Below, one piece after another: positions 5,235 through 11,752 of a stretch of DNA of 11,752 nucleotides (its first letter is position 1; every line of letters begins with the position of its first letter). The stretch lies in assembly GCA_022758935.1 (NCBI GenBank), contig JAEMQG010000105.1, positions 1 to 11,752 of the forward strand. Reading direction: 5' to 3'. Under the pieces are notes generated by a model, which had not been told where the DNA came from, did no database searches, and was given only the letters and a program-made list of their open reading frames with translations. The position numbers and the translations under genes were made by a program. The DNA comes from Candidatus Nitrosopumilus sp. GTDB taxonomy: Archaea; Thermoproteota; Nitrososphaeria; Nitrososphaerales; Nitrosopumilaceae.

Positions 5235-5867
5235 TTGCAACTAGTTGGAATATTACAAATCAAGTCATATCAAAAAATTAAAGAGTTCTTAGATCAAGAA
5301 CACGTTGGACGAATTTCCAGCATTGATGTAAATGGTTACCCACAGGTAATCCCAATGAATTTTGTTTTTCTGAATGATTTTGTATATATGCATTCTCATA
5401 TTAAGGGCGAAAAAATTGATAACATCAATAGAAACAACAAAGTTGGTTTTGAAGTTGATAGGGAGTTGGAATTCCTACCTTCATATTTTGAGGATCCGAA
5501 AAACGCGTCGCTTGCTGATACTCTATACATCAGTATTGTGATGAAGGGATTTGCATTACTAGTTACAGATAGGGAAGAAAAAACACTGGCACTAAACGGT
5601 CTTATGAAAAAATATCAGCCAGAGGGTAGATATGATCCAATTGAATCTGATATGAAAGTTTTAGACGCTGTTGCTGTAATCAAAGTTATTCCAAAGTCCC
5701 TTTTTGGAAAATACAAAATTGGGCAACACATGCATGTAGATGCTAGAAAGGATTTAGCACAAAAAATCTTGGCGCACAATTTACCAACCGCAAAAGAAAC
5801 TTTGAAAATTATGGGATTTGAGATAACTGAAAATGGATTGCAGATGGTTGATGAACCTATCTGGTAA
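5235..5867 (+). CDS. Pyridoxamine 5'-phosphate oxidase-fold flavoprotein (NimA-like)
   Basis: The protein (210 aa from this start) has the split-barrel FMN-binding fold. The run HVGRISSIDVNGYPQVIPMN, followed by FVFLNDFVYMHSHIKGEKID and NINRNNKVGFEVD, is the typical pattern of this superfamily: a strand pair, the PxxxPMNF turn, the YxHSxxxGxKxxNIxxN phosphate/FMN region and a following strand. A second half contains LNGLMKKYQPEGRYDP and DAVAVIKVIPKSLFGK. The family covers flavin- or F420-dependent reductases and oxidases, and also haem-utilisation proteins, so the substrate is not predictable. The frame opens at a TTG at 5217, but the TATA box argues for the TTG at 5235; an ATG at 5228 is in another frame and stops after 17 codons. 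It is 51 bases from uvrB, which has its own promoter-like signals. Confidence 0.82.
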   Translation: MQLVGILQIKSYQKIKEFLDQEHVGRISSIDVNGYPQVIPMNFVFLNDFVYMHSHIKGEKIDNINRNNKVGFEVDRELEFLPSYFEDPKNASLADTLYISIVMKGFALLVTDREEKTLALNGLMKKYQPEGRYDPIESDMKVLDAVAVIKVIPKSLFGKYKIGQHMHVDARKDLAQKILAHNLPTAKETLKIMGFEITENGLQMVDEPIW

Positions 5868-5868
5868 A

Positions 5869-5880
5869 ATTATTTTTAAT
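5869..5880 (+). terminator. Short T-rich stretch after the flavoprotein gene
   Basis: AATTATTTTTAA follows the stop at once and includes five T in a row. It is a weak candidate for archaeal termination ahead of the uvrB promoter; read-through into the uvr genes is possible. Confidence 0.3.
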
Positions 5881-5890
5881 ATCACCATTG

Positions 5891-5900
5891 CTTTAAATTC
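5891..5900 (+). promoter_or_regulatory. TATA-like element before uvrB
   Basis: CTTTAAATTC is centred 24-27 bases before the tandem TTG codons at 5919 and 5922. It is the only good promoter candidate for the overlapping uvrBAC unit. No bacterial SOS (LexA) box is visible. Confidence 0.5.
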
Positions 5901-5906
5901 AGTTTT

Positions 5907-5913
5907 AGAGGAT
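5907..5913 (+). promoter_or_regulatory. Ribosome binding site of uvrB
   Basis: AGAGGAT is 5 bases before the TTG at 5919 and 8 before the TTG at 5922. The spacing slightly favours the second TTG. It would matter only if transcription starts upstream, for example by read-through from the flavoprotein gene. Confidence 0.45.
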
Positions 5914-5918
5914 CGTTA

Positions 5919-7874
5919 TTGTTGCAACAAATTCAAAAATTTGAACTAGTGTCTGAATATACTCCTACAGGCGATCAGCCACAGGCAATTGATATTCTAG
6001 TTGAAGGTGTACGAAAAGGAAGCATTCAGACTTTGATCGGCGTGACTGGCAGCGGAAAAACATTCTCTGTTGCAAATGTGATTGCAAGAACCGGAAAAAA
6101 CACTCTTGTAATTTCTCATAATAAAACTCTGGCTGCCCAATTATACTCTGAATTAAAACAGTTTTTTCCAAAAAACAATGTTGGGTATTTTGTATCTTAC
6201 TATGACTATTATCAACCTGAAAGCTACATGCCTCAGACTGATACCTATATTGAAAAAGATACACAAATCAATGAAAAAATCGAAAGGCTGAGATTAGAGG
6301 CTACTGCTATGTTGTTATCCGGAGAACCAACAATTATTGTTTCAACTGTATCATGTATCTATTCACTTGGAAATCCACAAGATTGGAATGATTTGGCAAT
6401 TACAGTTAATGTCGGTGATACACTGAAAAGAAGTGATCTGATAAAAAAATTCATTGATGCAAGATATGAAAGAAATGATATTGAAATGACTCCAGGTAAA
6501 TTTAGAGTGAAGGGTGATACAATAGATATCATCCCTGCTTATTCTGAGGACATTGTAAGAATTTCTATGTTTGGTGATGAGATAGAAAAAATTACTTTGC
6601 TAGATAACGTGTCTCTTAAAGAAAAACGTAAAATCTCTCAGACACAAATTTTTCCTGCAAAACACTATCTGATTGCAAAAGATGTTCGAGAGAAAGCTGT
6701 AATTTCAATTAAATCTGAACTAGAAAAAAGATTACCCGAACTAAATGAATTAGAAAAACAAAGATTAGAGATGAGAACAAAATATGATTTAGAGATGATA
6801 GAAGAATTAGGTTATTGTTCAGGCATTGAAAATTATTCAAGGCATTTTGATGGAAGAAAACCAGGAGAGAAAGCATTCTGCCTGATGGATTTTTTTGGAG
6901 ATGATTATCTGCTTGTGATTGATGAATCTCATGTTACTTTACCACAACTACATGGAATGTACAAGGGTGACTATTCAAGAAAAAAGGAACTAGTGACATA
7001 CGGTTTTCGATTGCCAAGTGCATATGATAATAGGCCATTAAATTTTGAAGAATTTGAAGGGTACCTGAAAAATGTAATTTTTGTATCTGCAACTCCAAGT
7101 GAATATGAAAAAAAAATATCCTCTCAAATAGCAGAGCAACTAGTTAGGCCAACTGGATTGCTTGATCCTTTAGTGGAGATAAGACAAACAAAGGACCAAA
7201 TGGACGATTTGATACAAGAAATTGACAATAGGGCATCTAAAAATGAACGTGTTGTAGTTACTGCCGTTACAAAACGCATGGCTGAGGATCTTGCTGAGTA
7301 TCTATCAAAAAAGCATGTAAGAGTGAGATACATGCATTCAGAGATTGAGGGGCTACAAAGAACCGAACTGATAAGGCAACTACGTCTAGGTGAATTTGAT
7401 GTATTAGTTGGAATCAATCTGCTACGAGAAGGATTGGATATTCCAGAAGTTTCACTAGTTGCAATTTTGGACGCAGATAAGGAGGGATTTTTGAGAAATT
7501 TTACAAGTTTGATTCAGACATTTGGAAGAGCTGCAAGAAATGAACATGGTTCTGTAATAATGTATGCTGATAATGTTACAAAATCAATGTCTCATGCCAT
7601 GGAGGAAACCGAACGCCGTAGAGAAAAACAAACTCAGTATAATGTACAACACAACATAATCCCACAGACAATCATAAAATCAGTTCCTGAACAAACTACA
7701 ACTTTAGATGAATCAAAATTAAAATCAATACATGATCTTGCCACTGACATTATCGAATTAGAATCTCAAATGAAGAAATATTCTGAAGATTTAGACTTTG
7801 AGCGTGCAATTGAATGCAGAGATAGAATAAAAAGACTAGAAAGGGAGATTAAATTTAAAGATGGTAGAAAATAA
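5919..7874 (+). CDS. uvrB: Excinuclease ABC subunit B
   Basis: UvrB is the damage-verifying helicase-like subunit of nucleotide excision repair. It is loaded by UvrA, opens the strand around the lesion and recruits UvrC. All landmarks are here: Walker A GVTGSGKT (41-48), the beta-hairpin [10 protein letters not shown] (94-103) that clamps [12 protein letters not shown] (127-135), DExH-box DESH (335-338), VSATPS (389-394), the second helicase domain with [12 protein letters not shown] (499-510) and QTFGRAAR (533-540), and the C-terminal UVR domain around [12 protein letters not shown] (626-637) that meets UvrC. The 651-aa length is normal. Start is one of two adjacent TTG codons. The stop overlaps the uvrA start by 14 bases, implying coupled translation. 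Bacterial-type Uvr proteins in archaea are generally seen as acquired from bacteria; base composition here matches the neighbours, so any transfer is old. Confidence 0.98.
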   Translation: MLQQIQKFELVSEYTPTGDQPQAIDILVEGVRKGSIQTLIGVTGSGKTFSVANVIARTGKNTLVISHNKTLAAQLYSELKQFFPKNNVGYFVSYYDYYQPESYMPQTDTYIEKDTQINEKIERLRLEATAMLLSGEPTIIVSTVSCIYSLGNPQDWNDLAITVNVGDTLKRSDLIKKFIDARYERNDIEMTPGKFRVKGDTIDIIPAYSEDIVRISMFGDEIEKITLLDNVSLKEKRKISQTQIFPAKHYLIAKDVREKAVISIKSELEKRLPELNELEKQRLEMRTKYDLEMIEELGYCSGIENYSRHFDGRKPGEKAFCLMDFFGDDYLLVIDESHVTLPQLHGMYKGDYSRKKELVTYGFRLPSAYDNRPLNFEEFEGYLKNVIFVSATPSEYEKKISSQIAEQLVRPTGLLDPLVEIRQTKDQMDDLIQEIDNRASKNERVVVTAVTKRMAEDLAEYLSKKHVRVRYMHSEIEGLQRTELIRQLRLGEFDVLVGINLLREGLDIPEVSLVAILDADKEGFLRNFTSLIQTFGRAARNEHGSVIMYADNVTKSMSHAMEETERRREKQTQYNVQHNIIPQTIIKSVPEQTTTLDESKLKSIHDLATDIIELESQMKKYSEDLDFERAIECRDRIKRLEREIKFKDGRK

Positions 7875-10680
7875 ATTAAAAATTCGAGGTGCCAGACATC
7901 ACAACCTAAAAAATATCGATGTTGATATTCCAAAAAACAATCTAGTTGTTATTAGCGGGTTATCTGGATCCGGAAAATCTACTTTAGCTTTTGACACAAT
8001 TTATGCTGAAGGGCAGAGGCGCTATGTGGAATCACTTTCTTCCTATGCGAGACAATTTCTTGAAATGATGGACAAGCCGGATGTTGATTCTATTGAAGGG
8101 CTGTCTCCTGCAATTTCTATTCAACAAAAAACTACCAGTAAAAATCCACGCTCTACTGTTGGGACAACCACTGAAATATATGATTATATGAGATTACTTT
8201 TTGCAAGAATTGGAATTCCATACTGTACAAATTGTTCTAGAAAAATATCTAGTCAATCAATTGAAACCATCTGTGATACAGTTCTCAAAGACTTTGTTGG
8301 CCAAAAAATTTTAATCCTCTCTCCCATTATTCAGAGAAAAAAAGGAACACACGAGAAATTATTTGAACAAATAAAAAAAGATGGATACTCTAGAATACGC
8401 CTAAATGGTGAGATTTTGAGCCTGGATGAGACAATTCCGACACTTGATAGACAAAAATGGCACAATATTGAGATTGTAGTGGATAGAATTCAGGCAGAAA
8501 AATCGGAACGGTCTAGATTATTTGAGGTGATTCAAACTGCAATTAAGGCATCCAAAGGTAATGTCATGATTTCATCTGATAAATCAGAAAAAATTTTTTC
8601 ACAAAATAATGCGTGTCCTTATTGTGGATTGACTATAGGTGAGCTGGAACCTAGAACCTTCTCATTTAACTCGCCATTTGGAATGTGTAAGGCATGTAAC
8701 GGTCTGGGGGTAAAAATGGAGTTTGATGCTGATCTTGTAATACCTGATAAAAGTAAATCGATTTTAGATGGTGCAATTATTCCTTGGAGCGGAAGATTTT
8801 CGGCGTTTAGAAGACAAGCACTACGGGCAGTAGGGAAAAAATTTGGTTTTGATTTAATGACCCCAATTGAAAAAATAAAACCACAACATCTTCGAATTAT
8901 TTTAAATGGTACTGATGATTTGATTGATTTTAAATACAGTTCTAGATCTGGTGACTCTTCTTGGCAATATACTAATGTGTTTGAGGGGGTACTGGTTAAT
9001 CTTCAACGATCCTTTATGGAAACTGACTCTGAATCCAAACGTGAATGGCTCAAACAATTCATGCGAGATACTCCATGTACTACATGTCATGGAAAAAAAC
9101 TAAAACCTGAATCTCTTGCAGTCAAAGTGAATGATAAGGGAATAATGGATGTATGTGATTTATCAATTGATCATTGCTATGATTTTTTCTCTACGTTAAA
9201 ATTGACAGAAAATGAACAATATATTGCACGAGATGTGCTCAAAGAAATTAAAGAGCGATTGGAATTTTTAATGAACGTTGGATTGAATTATCTCACTCTC
9301 AACAGATCAAGCTCTACTTTGTCTGGTGGAGAATCCCAAAGAATAAGGTTGGCTACTCAGATTGGGTCTAATCTTACAGGTGTATTGTATGTTCTTGATG
9401 AACCAACTATAGGACTGCATCAACGAGATAATGAACGTCTTATTAAAACGCTGGTAAAGCTGAGAGATCTTGGAAATACTGTCATTATTGTAGAGCATGA
9501 CGAAGAAGTTATACGAAATTCAGACTGGATTGTAGATTTGGGTCCAGGCGCAGGAGTGCATGGTGGAAACGTTGTCTTTGAAGGAACAGTTGATCAAATT
9601 CTTAAGGATAATAAATCTATAACTGGAAATTATTTAAAAAATAATTCTTTAATCAAACTTGAAGGTAAAATTCGAAACCGCTATGGTGAATTGATTATTA
9701 ACGGTGCATATGAAAATAATCTGAAAAATATTGATGTGGAAATTCCATTGGGTCTTTTTGTATCTGTCACTGGCGTGTCTGGCTCTGGAAAATCTACATT
9801 GATAAATGAAGTCTTGCTAAAATCCCTTGAAAACCATTTTTTCAAATCCGGTGTAAAATCTGGAAATCACCGTTCAATTGAAGGTCTTGAAAAGATAGAT
9901 AAAGTTATTGCGATAGATCAATCTCCTATTGGTAGAACACCGCGTTCAAATCCTGCAACATACATAGGAGCATTTACTTCAATACGTGACCTTTATGCAA
10001 ATACGGAATTATCAAAGGAGAGAGGATATGCGCCTGGACAATTTTCATTTAATGTCCCCGATGGAAGATGTTTTGCATGTGATGGAGATGGTTTAAAGAA
10101 AATTGAGATGCAATTTCTATCTGATGTTTATGTAAAGTGCGATGAATGTAAAGGAAAACGGTACAACTCTGAAACTCTTTCAGTTTTATACAAAGGAAAA
10201 AATATTTCAGATGTCTTAGATATGACTGTAGATGAAGCATTGCAATTTTTTGGAAATATACCTGCAATCAAAAGAAAATTACAAACAGTGTTTGATGTTG
10301 GGTTGGGATACATCAAGTTAGGACAATCATCCACAACCCTTTCTGGTGGTGAAGCACAACGTGTAAAACTTGCTACTGAATTATCAAAAAGGGGAACTGG
10401 AAGAACCTTTTACATTCTTGATGAACCTACGACCGGATTGCATTTTGCAGATGTCCAAAAACTTCTTGATGTTCTAAACCGGCTAGTAAATCTTGGAAAC
10501 ACTGTATTGGTAATTGAACATAACATGGATGTAATAAAAAATTCTGATTGGTTAATTGATTTGGGACCTGAGGGCGGAGATGAAGGTGGAAATATCATCG
10601 CGACTGGAACGCCTGAGCAAGTTGCAAAAGCACCTGGAAGTTATACTGGAAAATACCTTAAAAAATTACTGAAACAATGA
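7861..10680 (+). CDS. uvrA: Excinuclease ABC subunit A
   Basis: UvrA is the dimeric ABC-type ATPase that scans DNA for lesions and loads UvrB. The 939-aa protein has both nucleotide-binding modules: Walker [10 protein letters not shown] (33-41), signature [12 protein letters not shown] (487-498) and Walker B VLDEP (511-515) for the first; GVSGSGKST (638-646), LSGGEAQR (827-834) and [10 protein letters not shown] (852-861) for the second. Zinc modules are intact: Cys252, Cys255, Cys276, Cys279 in the first and Cys737, Cys740, Cys760, Cys763 in the second, the latter next to the DNA-contacting FNVPDGRC. A further CxxC pair is at 406/409. The UvrB-binding and insertion domains fill 130-250 and 290-400. 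Length and motif order are canonical. The ATG lies inside the end of uvrB, and the stop forms an ATGA overlap with uvrC. Confidence 0.98.
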   Translation: MVENKLKIRGARHHNLKNIDVDIPKNNLVVISGLSGSGKSTLAFDTIYAEGQRRYVESLSSYARQFLEMMDKPDVDSIEGLSPAISIQQKTTSKNPRSTVGTTTEIYDYMRLLFARIGIPYCTNCSRKISSQSIETICDTVLKDFVGQKILILSPIIQRKKGTHEKLFEQIKKDGYSRIRLNGEILSLDETIPTLDRQKWHNIEIVVDRIQAEKSERSRLFEVIQTAIKASKGNVMISSDKSEKIFSQNNACPYCGLTIGELEPRTFSFNSPFGMCKACNGLGVKMEFDADLVIPDKSKSILDGAIIPWSGRFSAFRRQALRAVGKKFGFDLMTPIEKIKPQHLRIILNGTDDLIDFKYSSRSGDSSWQYTNVFEGVLVNLQRSFMETDSESKREWLKQFMRDTPCTTCHGKKLKPESLAVKVNDKGIMDVCDLSIDHCYDFFSTLKLTENEQYIARDVLKEIKERLEFLMNVGLNYLTLNRSSSTLSGGESQRIRLATQIGSNLTGVLYVLDEPTIGLHQRDNERLIKTLVKLRDLGNTVIIVEHDEEVIRNSDWIVDLGPGAGVHGGNVVFEGTVDQILKDNKSITGNYLKNNSLIKLEGKIRNRYGELIINGAYENNLKNIDVEIPLGLFVSVTGVSGSGKSTLINEVLLKSLENHFFKSGVKSGNHRSIEGLEKIDKVIAIDQSPIGRTPRSNPATYIGAFTSIRDLYANTELSKERGYAPGQFSFNVPDGRCFACDGDGLKKIEMQFLSDVYVKCDECKGKRYNSETLSVLYKGKNISDVLDMTVDEALQFFGNIPAIKRKLQTVFDVGLGYIKLGQSSTTLSGGEAQRVKLATELSKRGTGRTFYILDEPTTGLHFADVQKLLDVLNRLVNLGNTVLVIEHNMDVIKNSDWLIDLGPEGGDEGGNIIATGTPEQVAKAPGSYTGKYLKKLLKQ

Positions 10681-11752
10681 CTTTTGATATCTTAAAAATC
10701 AACATCCCTCAAAATCCTGGAATCTACCTAATGAAGGATTCTGAAGAAAAAATAATCTACATTGGCAAGGCAAAAAATCTTAAAAAAAGAGTAAAATCTT
10801 ATTTTTTAAAAAATCAAAATTACAAAACAAAAAAACTTGTAGAATACATATCTGATATTGAATTTGTTTTAACTGATAATGAAAGCGAAGCATTTCTTTT
10901 AGAATCCAACATGATAAAAAAATACAGGCCCCGTTTTAACATCGAATTAAAAGATCAACAACGATATACATATCTTAGAATCTCAGATGAAAAATATCCA
11001 CGATTACTTGTTGCAAGAAGAACTAGGGATGGAAAGTTTCTGGGCAAGGGAAAATTTTTTGGTCCGTTCACTCAAGGCAGCTCAAAATTATTGACTATTG
11101 GAACATTGAGAAAATCATTTCAAATAAGAATTTGCAAACAATTGCCAAAAAAAGTATGCCTTGAATATCATTTGGGAAATTGTGAAGGCCCATGTGAATT
11201 CATTGATGCCAAAGACAGATACTCCAAACATGTTTTTGCATTAGAAGATGTACTGAAAGGAAAAAATCAGACCAATATTTTTACAAGCAAATTAAAAGAA
11301 GAAATGAAACTGGCGTCTGATTTACAGCAATTTGAACGCGCAAAAGACATTCGTGATACATTGATTAGATTAGGTAGTCTTCAAACAAAACAGAAAATGG
11401 AATACGTTGAAAATTCTGACGAGGAATACTTTGGAATTGGATATAAAGATCAAACTGCAAGTGTAATGAATTTTAGGATGATCAATGGTGTGATACGCGA
11501 CAGTGACAAGTTCTTTTTTGATCTTGTCGGTGACAACTCTTTTTCAAATTTTCTCTTTCAGTATTATTCTACACACAAAATTCCAAAATTTATTCTCACA
11601 AGTGAACTAGCAGAAAATAAAAATCTTTTAGAATCATTACTTTCTGAGCAGGCTGGATTCTCGGTTGAAATTATTTGTCCTCAACATGGTAAAAGAAAAG
11701 ATATCATTAATTTGATTTTAAAAAATATTTCATTGATTCACTCAAAAGGTGA
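10677..11752 (+). CDS. uvrC: Excinuclease ABC subunit C, N-terminal 358 codons (cut by right edge)
   Basis: UvrC makes the incisions on both sides of a lesion held by UvrB. The frame starts at an ATG within the ATGA that ends uvrA and stays open to the edge. Visible parts are the GIY-YIG nuclease domain for the 3' cut (GIY 15-17, YIG 28-30, Arg38, and Glu76 in [15 protein letters not shown]), a four-cysteine motif Cys153, Cys161, Cys169, Cys173 (in [20 protein letters not shown] then GPC) expected to hold an iron-sulphur cluster, a UVR domain around [14 protein letters not shown] (216-229) for UvrB contact, and the start of the second nuclease half from about [11 protein letters not shown] (249-259). 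The RNase H-like catalytic residues and helix-hairpin-helix end lie beyond the window. The gap between the first two cysteines (7 residues) is shorter than the 11 of E. coli. Confidence 0.97.
   Translation, partial: MTFDILKINIPQNPGIYLMKDSEEKIIYIGKAKNLKKRVKSYFLKNQNYKTKKLVEYISDIEFVLTDNESEAFLLESNMIKKYRPRFNIELKDQQRYTYLRISDEKYPRLLVARRTRDGKFLGKGKFFGPFTQGSSKLLTIGTLRKSFQIRICKQLPKKVCLEYHLGNCEGPCEFIDAKDRYSKHVFALEDVLKGKNQTNIFTSKLKEEMKLASDLQQFERAKDIRDTLIRLGSLQTKQKMEYVENSDEEYFGIGYKDQTASVMNFRMINGVIRDSDKFFFDLVGDNSFSNFLFQYYSTHKIPKFILTSELAENKNLLESLLSEQAGFSVEIICPQHGKRKDIINLILKNISLIHSKG

Noticed and set aside
5228..5281. ATG at 5228 as the start of the flavoprotein
   Set aside because: It is in a different frame and stops after 17 codons; the flavoprotein frame is intact from TTG starts, so no frameshift need be invoked.
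5965..6264. 99-codon minus-strand frame opposite uvrB
   Set aside because: Lies wholly inside the motif-rich part of uvrB, with low-quality composition and no start signals.
11729..11738. Second copy of the CATTGATT arm inside uvrC
   Set aside because: Only a half-site in a coding region of AT-rich DNA; expected by chance.

Overview
The window looks like a piece of a nitrososphaerotal (thaumarchaeal) genome, most like the Nitrosopumilus-type marine ammonia oxidisers. This is inferred from gene content and style, not from a marker gene. The DNA is AT-rich and genes are packed tightly. Many genes have a TATA-like element about 25-30 bases before the start codon, which implies leaderless or near-leaderless mRNAs. 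TTG and GTG starts are frequent. A probable F420-dependent oxidoreductase, a group III (Fe-type) alcohol dehydrogenase and a bacterial-type uvrBAC set fit a mesophilic archaeon of this phylum.

Left part (1-682). A minus-strand cluster reads off the left edge. It holds a possible 31-aa ORF with a CxCxCH motif, an 81-aa stand-alone Lrp/AsnC ligand-binding (RAM) domain, and the first 25 codons of a gene that starts directly after the RAM-domain stop. A possible 32-aa plus-strand ORF with its own TATA-like element fills most of the remaining gap.

Metabolic part (683-4163). A MOFRL-type glycerate 2-kinase (minus) and an Fe-type alcohol dehydrogenase (plus) are divergent and share a 54-base intergenic region. 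That region contains an AT-rich TATA-like core usable in both directions and a perfect 8-4-8 inverted repeat right before the dehydrogenase start. This is the best candidate for an undescribed regulatory element here. The dehydrogenase resembles the family that supplies malonic/succinic semialdehyde reductase in the 3-hydroxypropionate/4-hydroxybutyrate cycle, but one expected metal ligand is Gln instead of His. A luciferase-like (LLM) F420-dependent oxidoreductase follows.

Small-protein part (4164-5152). An acidic 77-aa protein (plus) converges on two minus-strand genes: a winged-helix-like protein with a very basic tail, and a 74-aa charged coiled-coil protein. None has a function I can name.

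Repair part (5217-11752). A pyridoxamine-phosphate-oxidase-fold flavoprotein precedes uvrB, uvrA and uvrC. The uvr genes overlap (14 bases for B/A, 4 for A/C) and surely form one transcription unit for nucleotide excision repair: UvrA and UvrB find damage, UvrC is the dual-incision nuclease. uvrC is cut by the right edge. No rRNA, tRNA, CRISPR array, insertion sequence or phage feature was seen.
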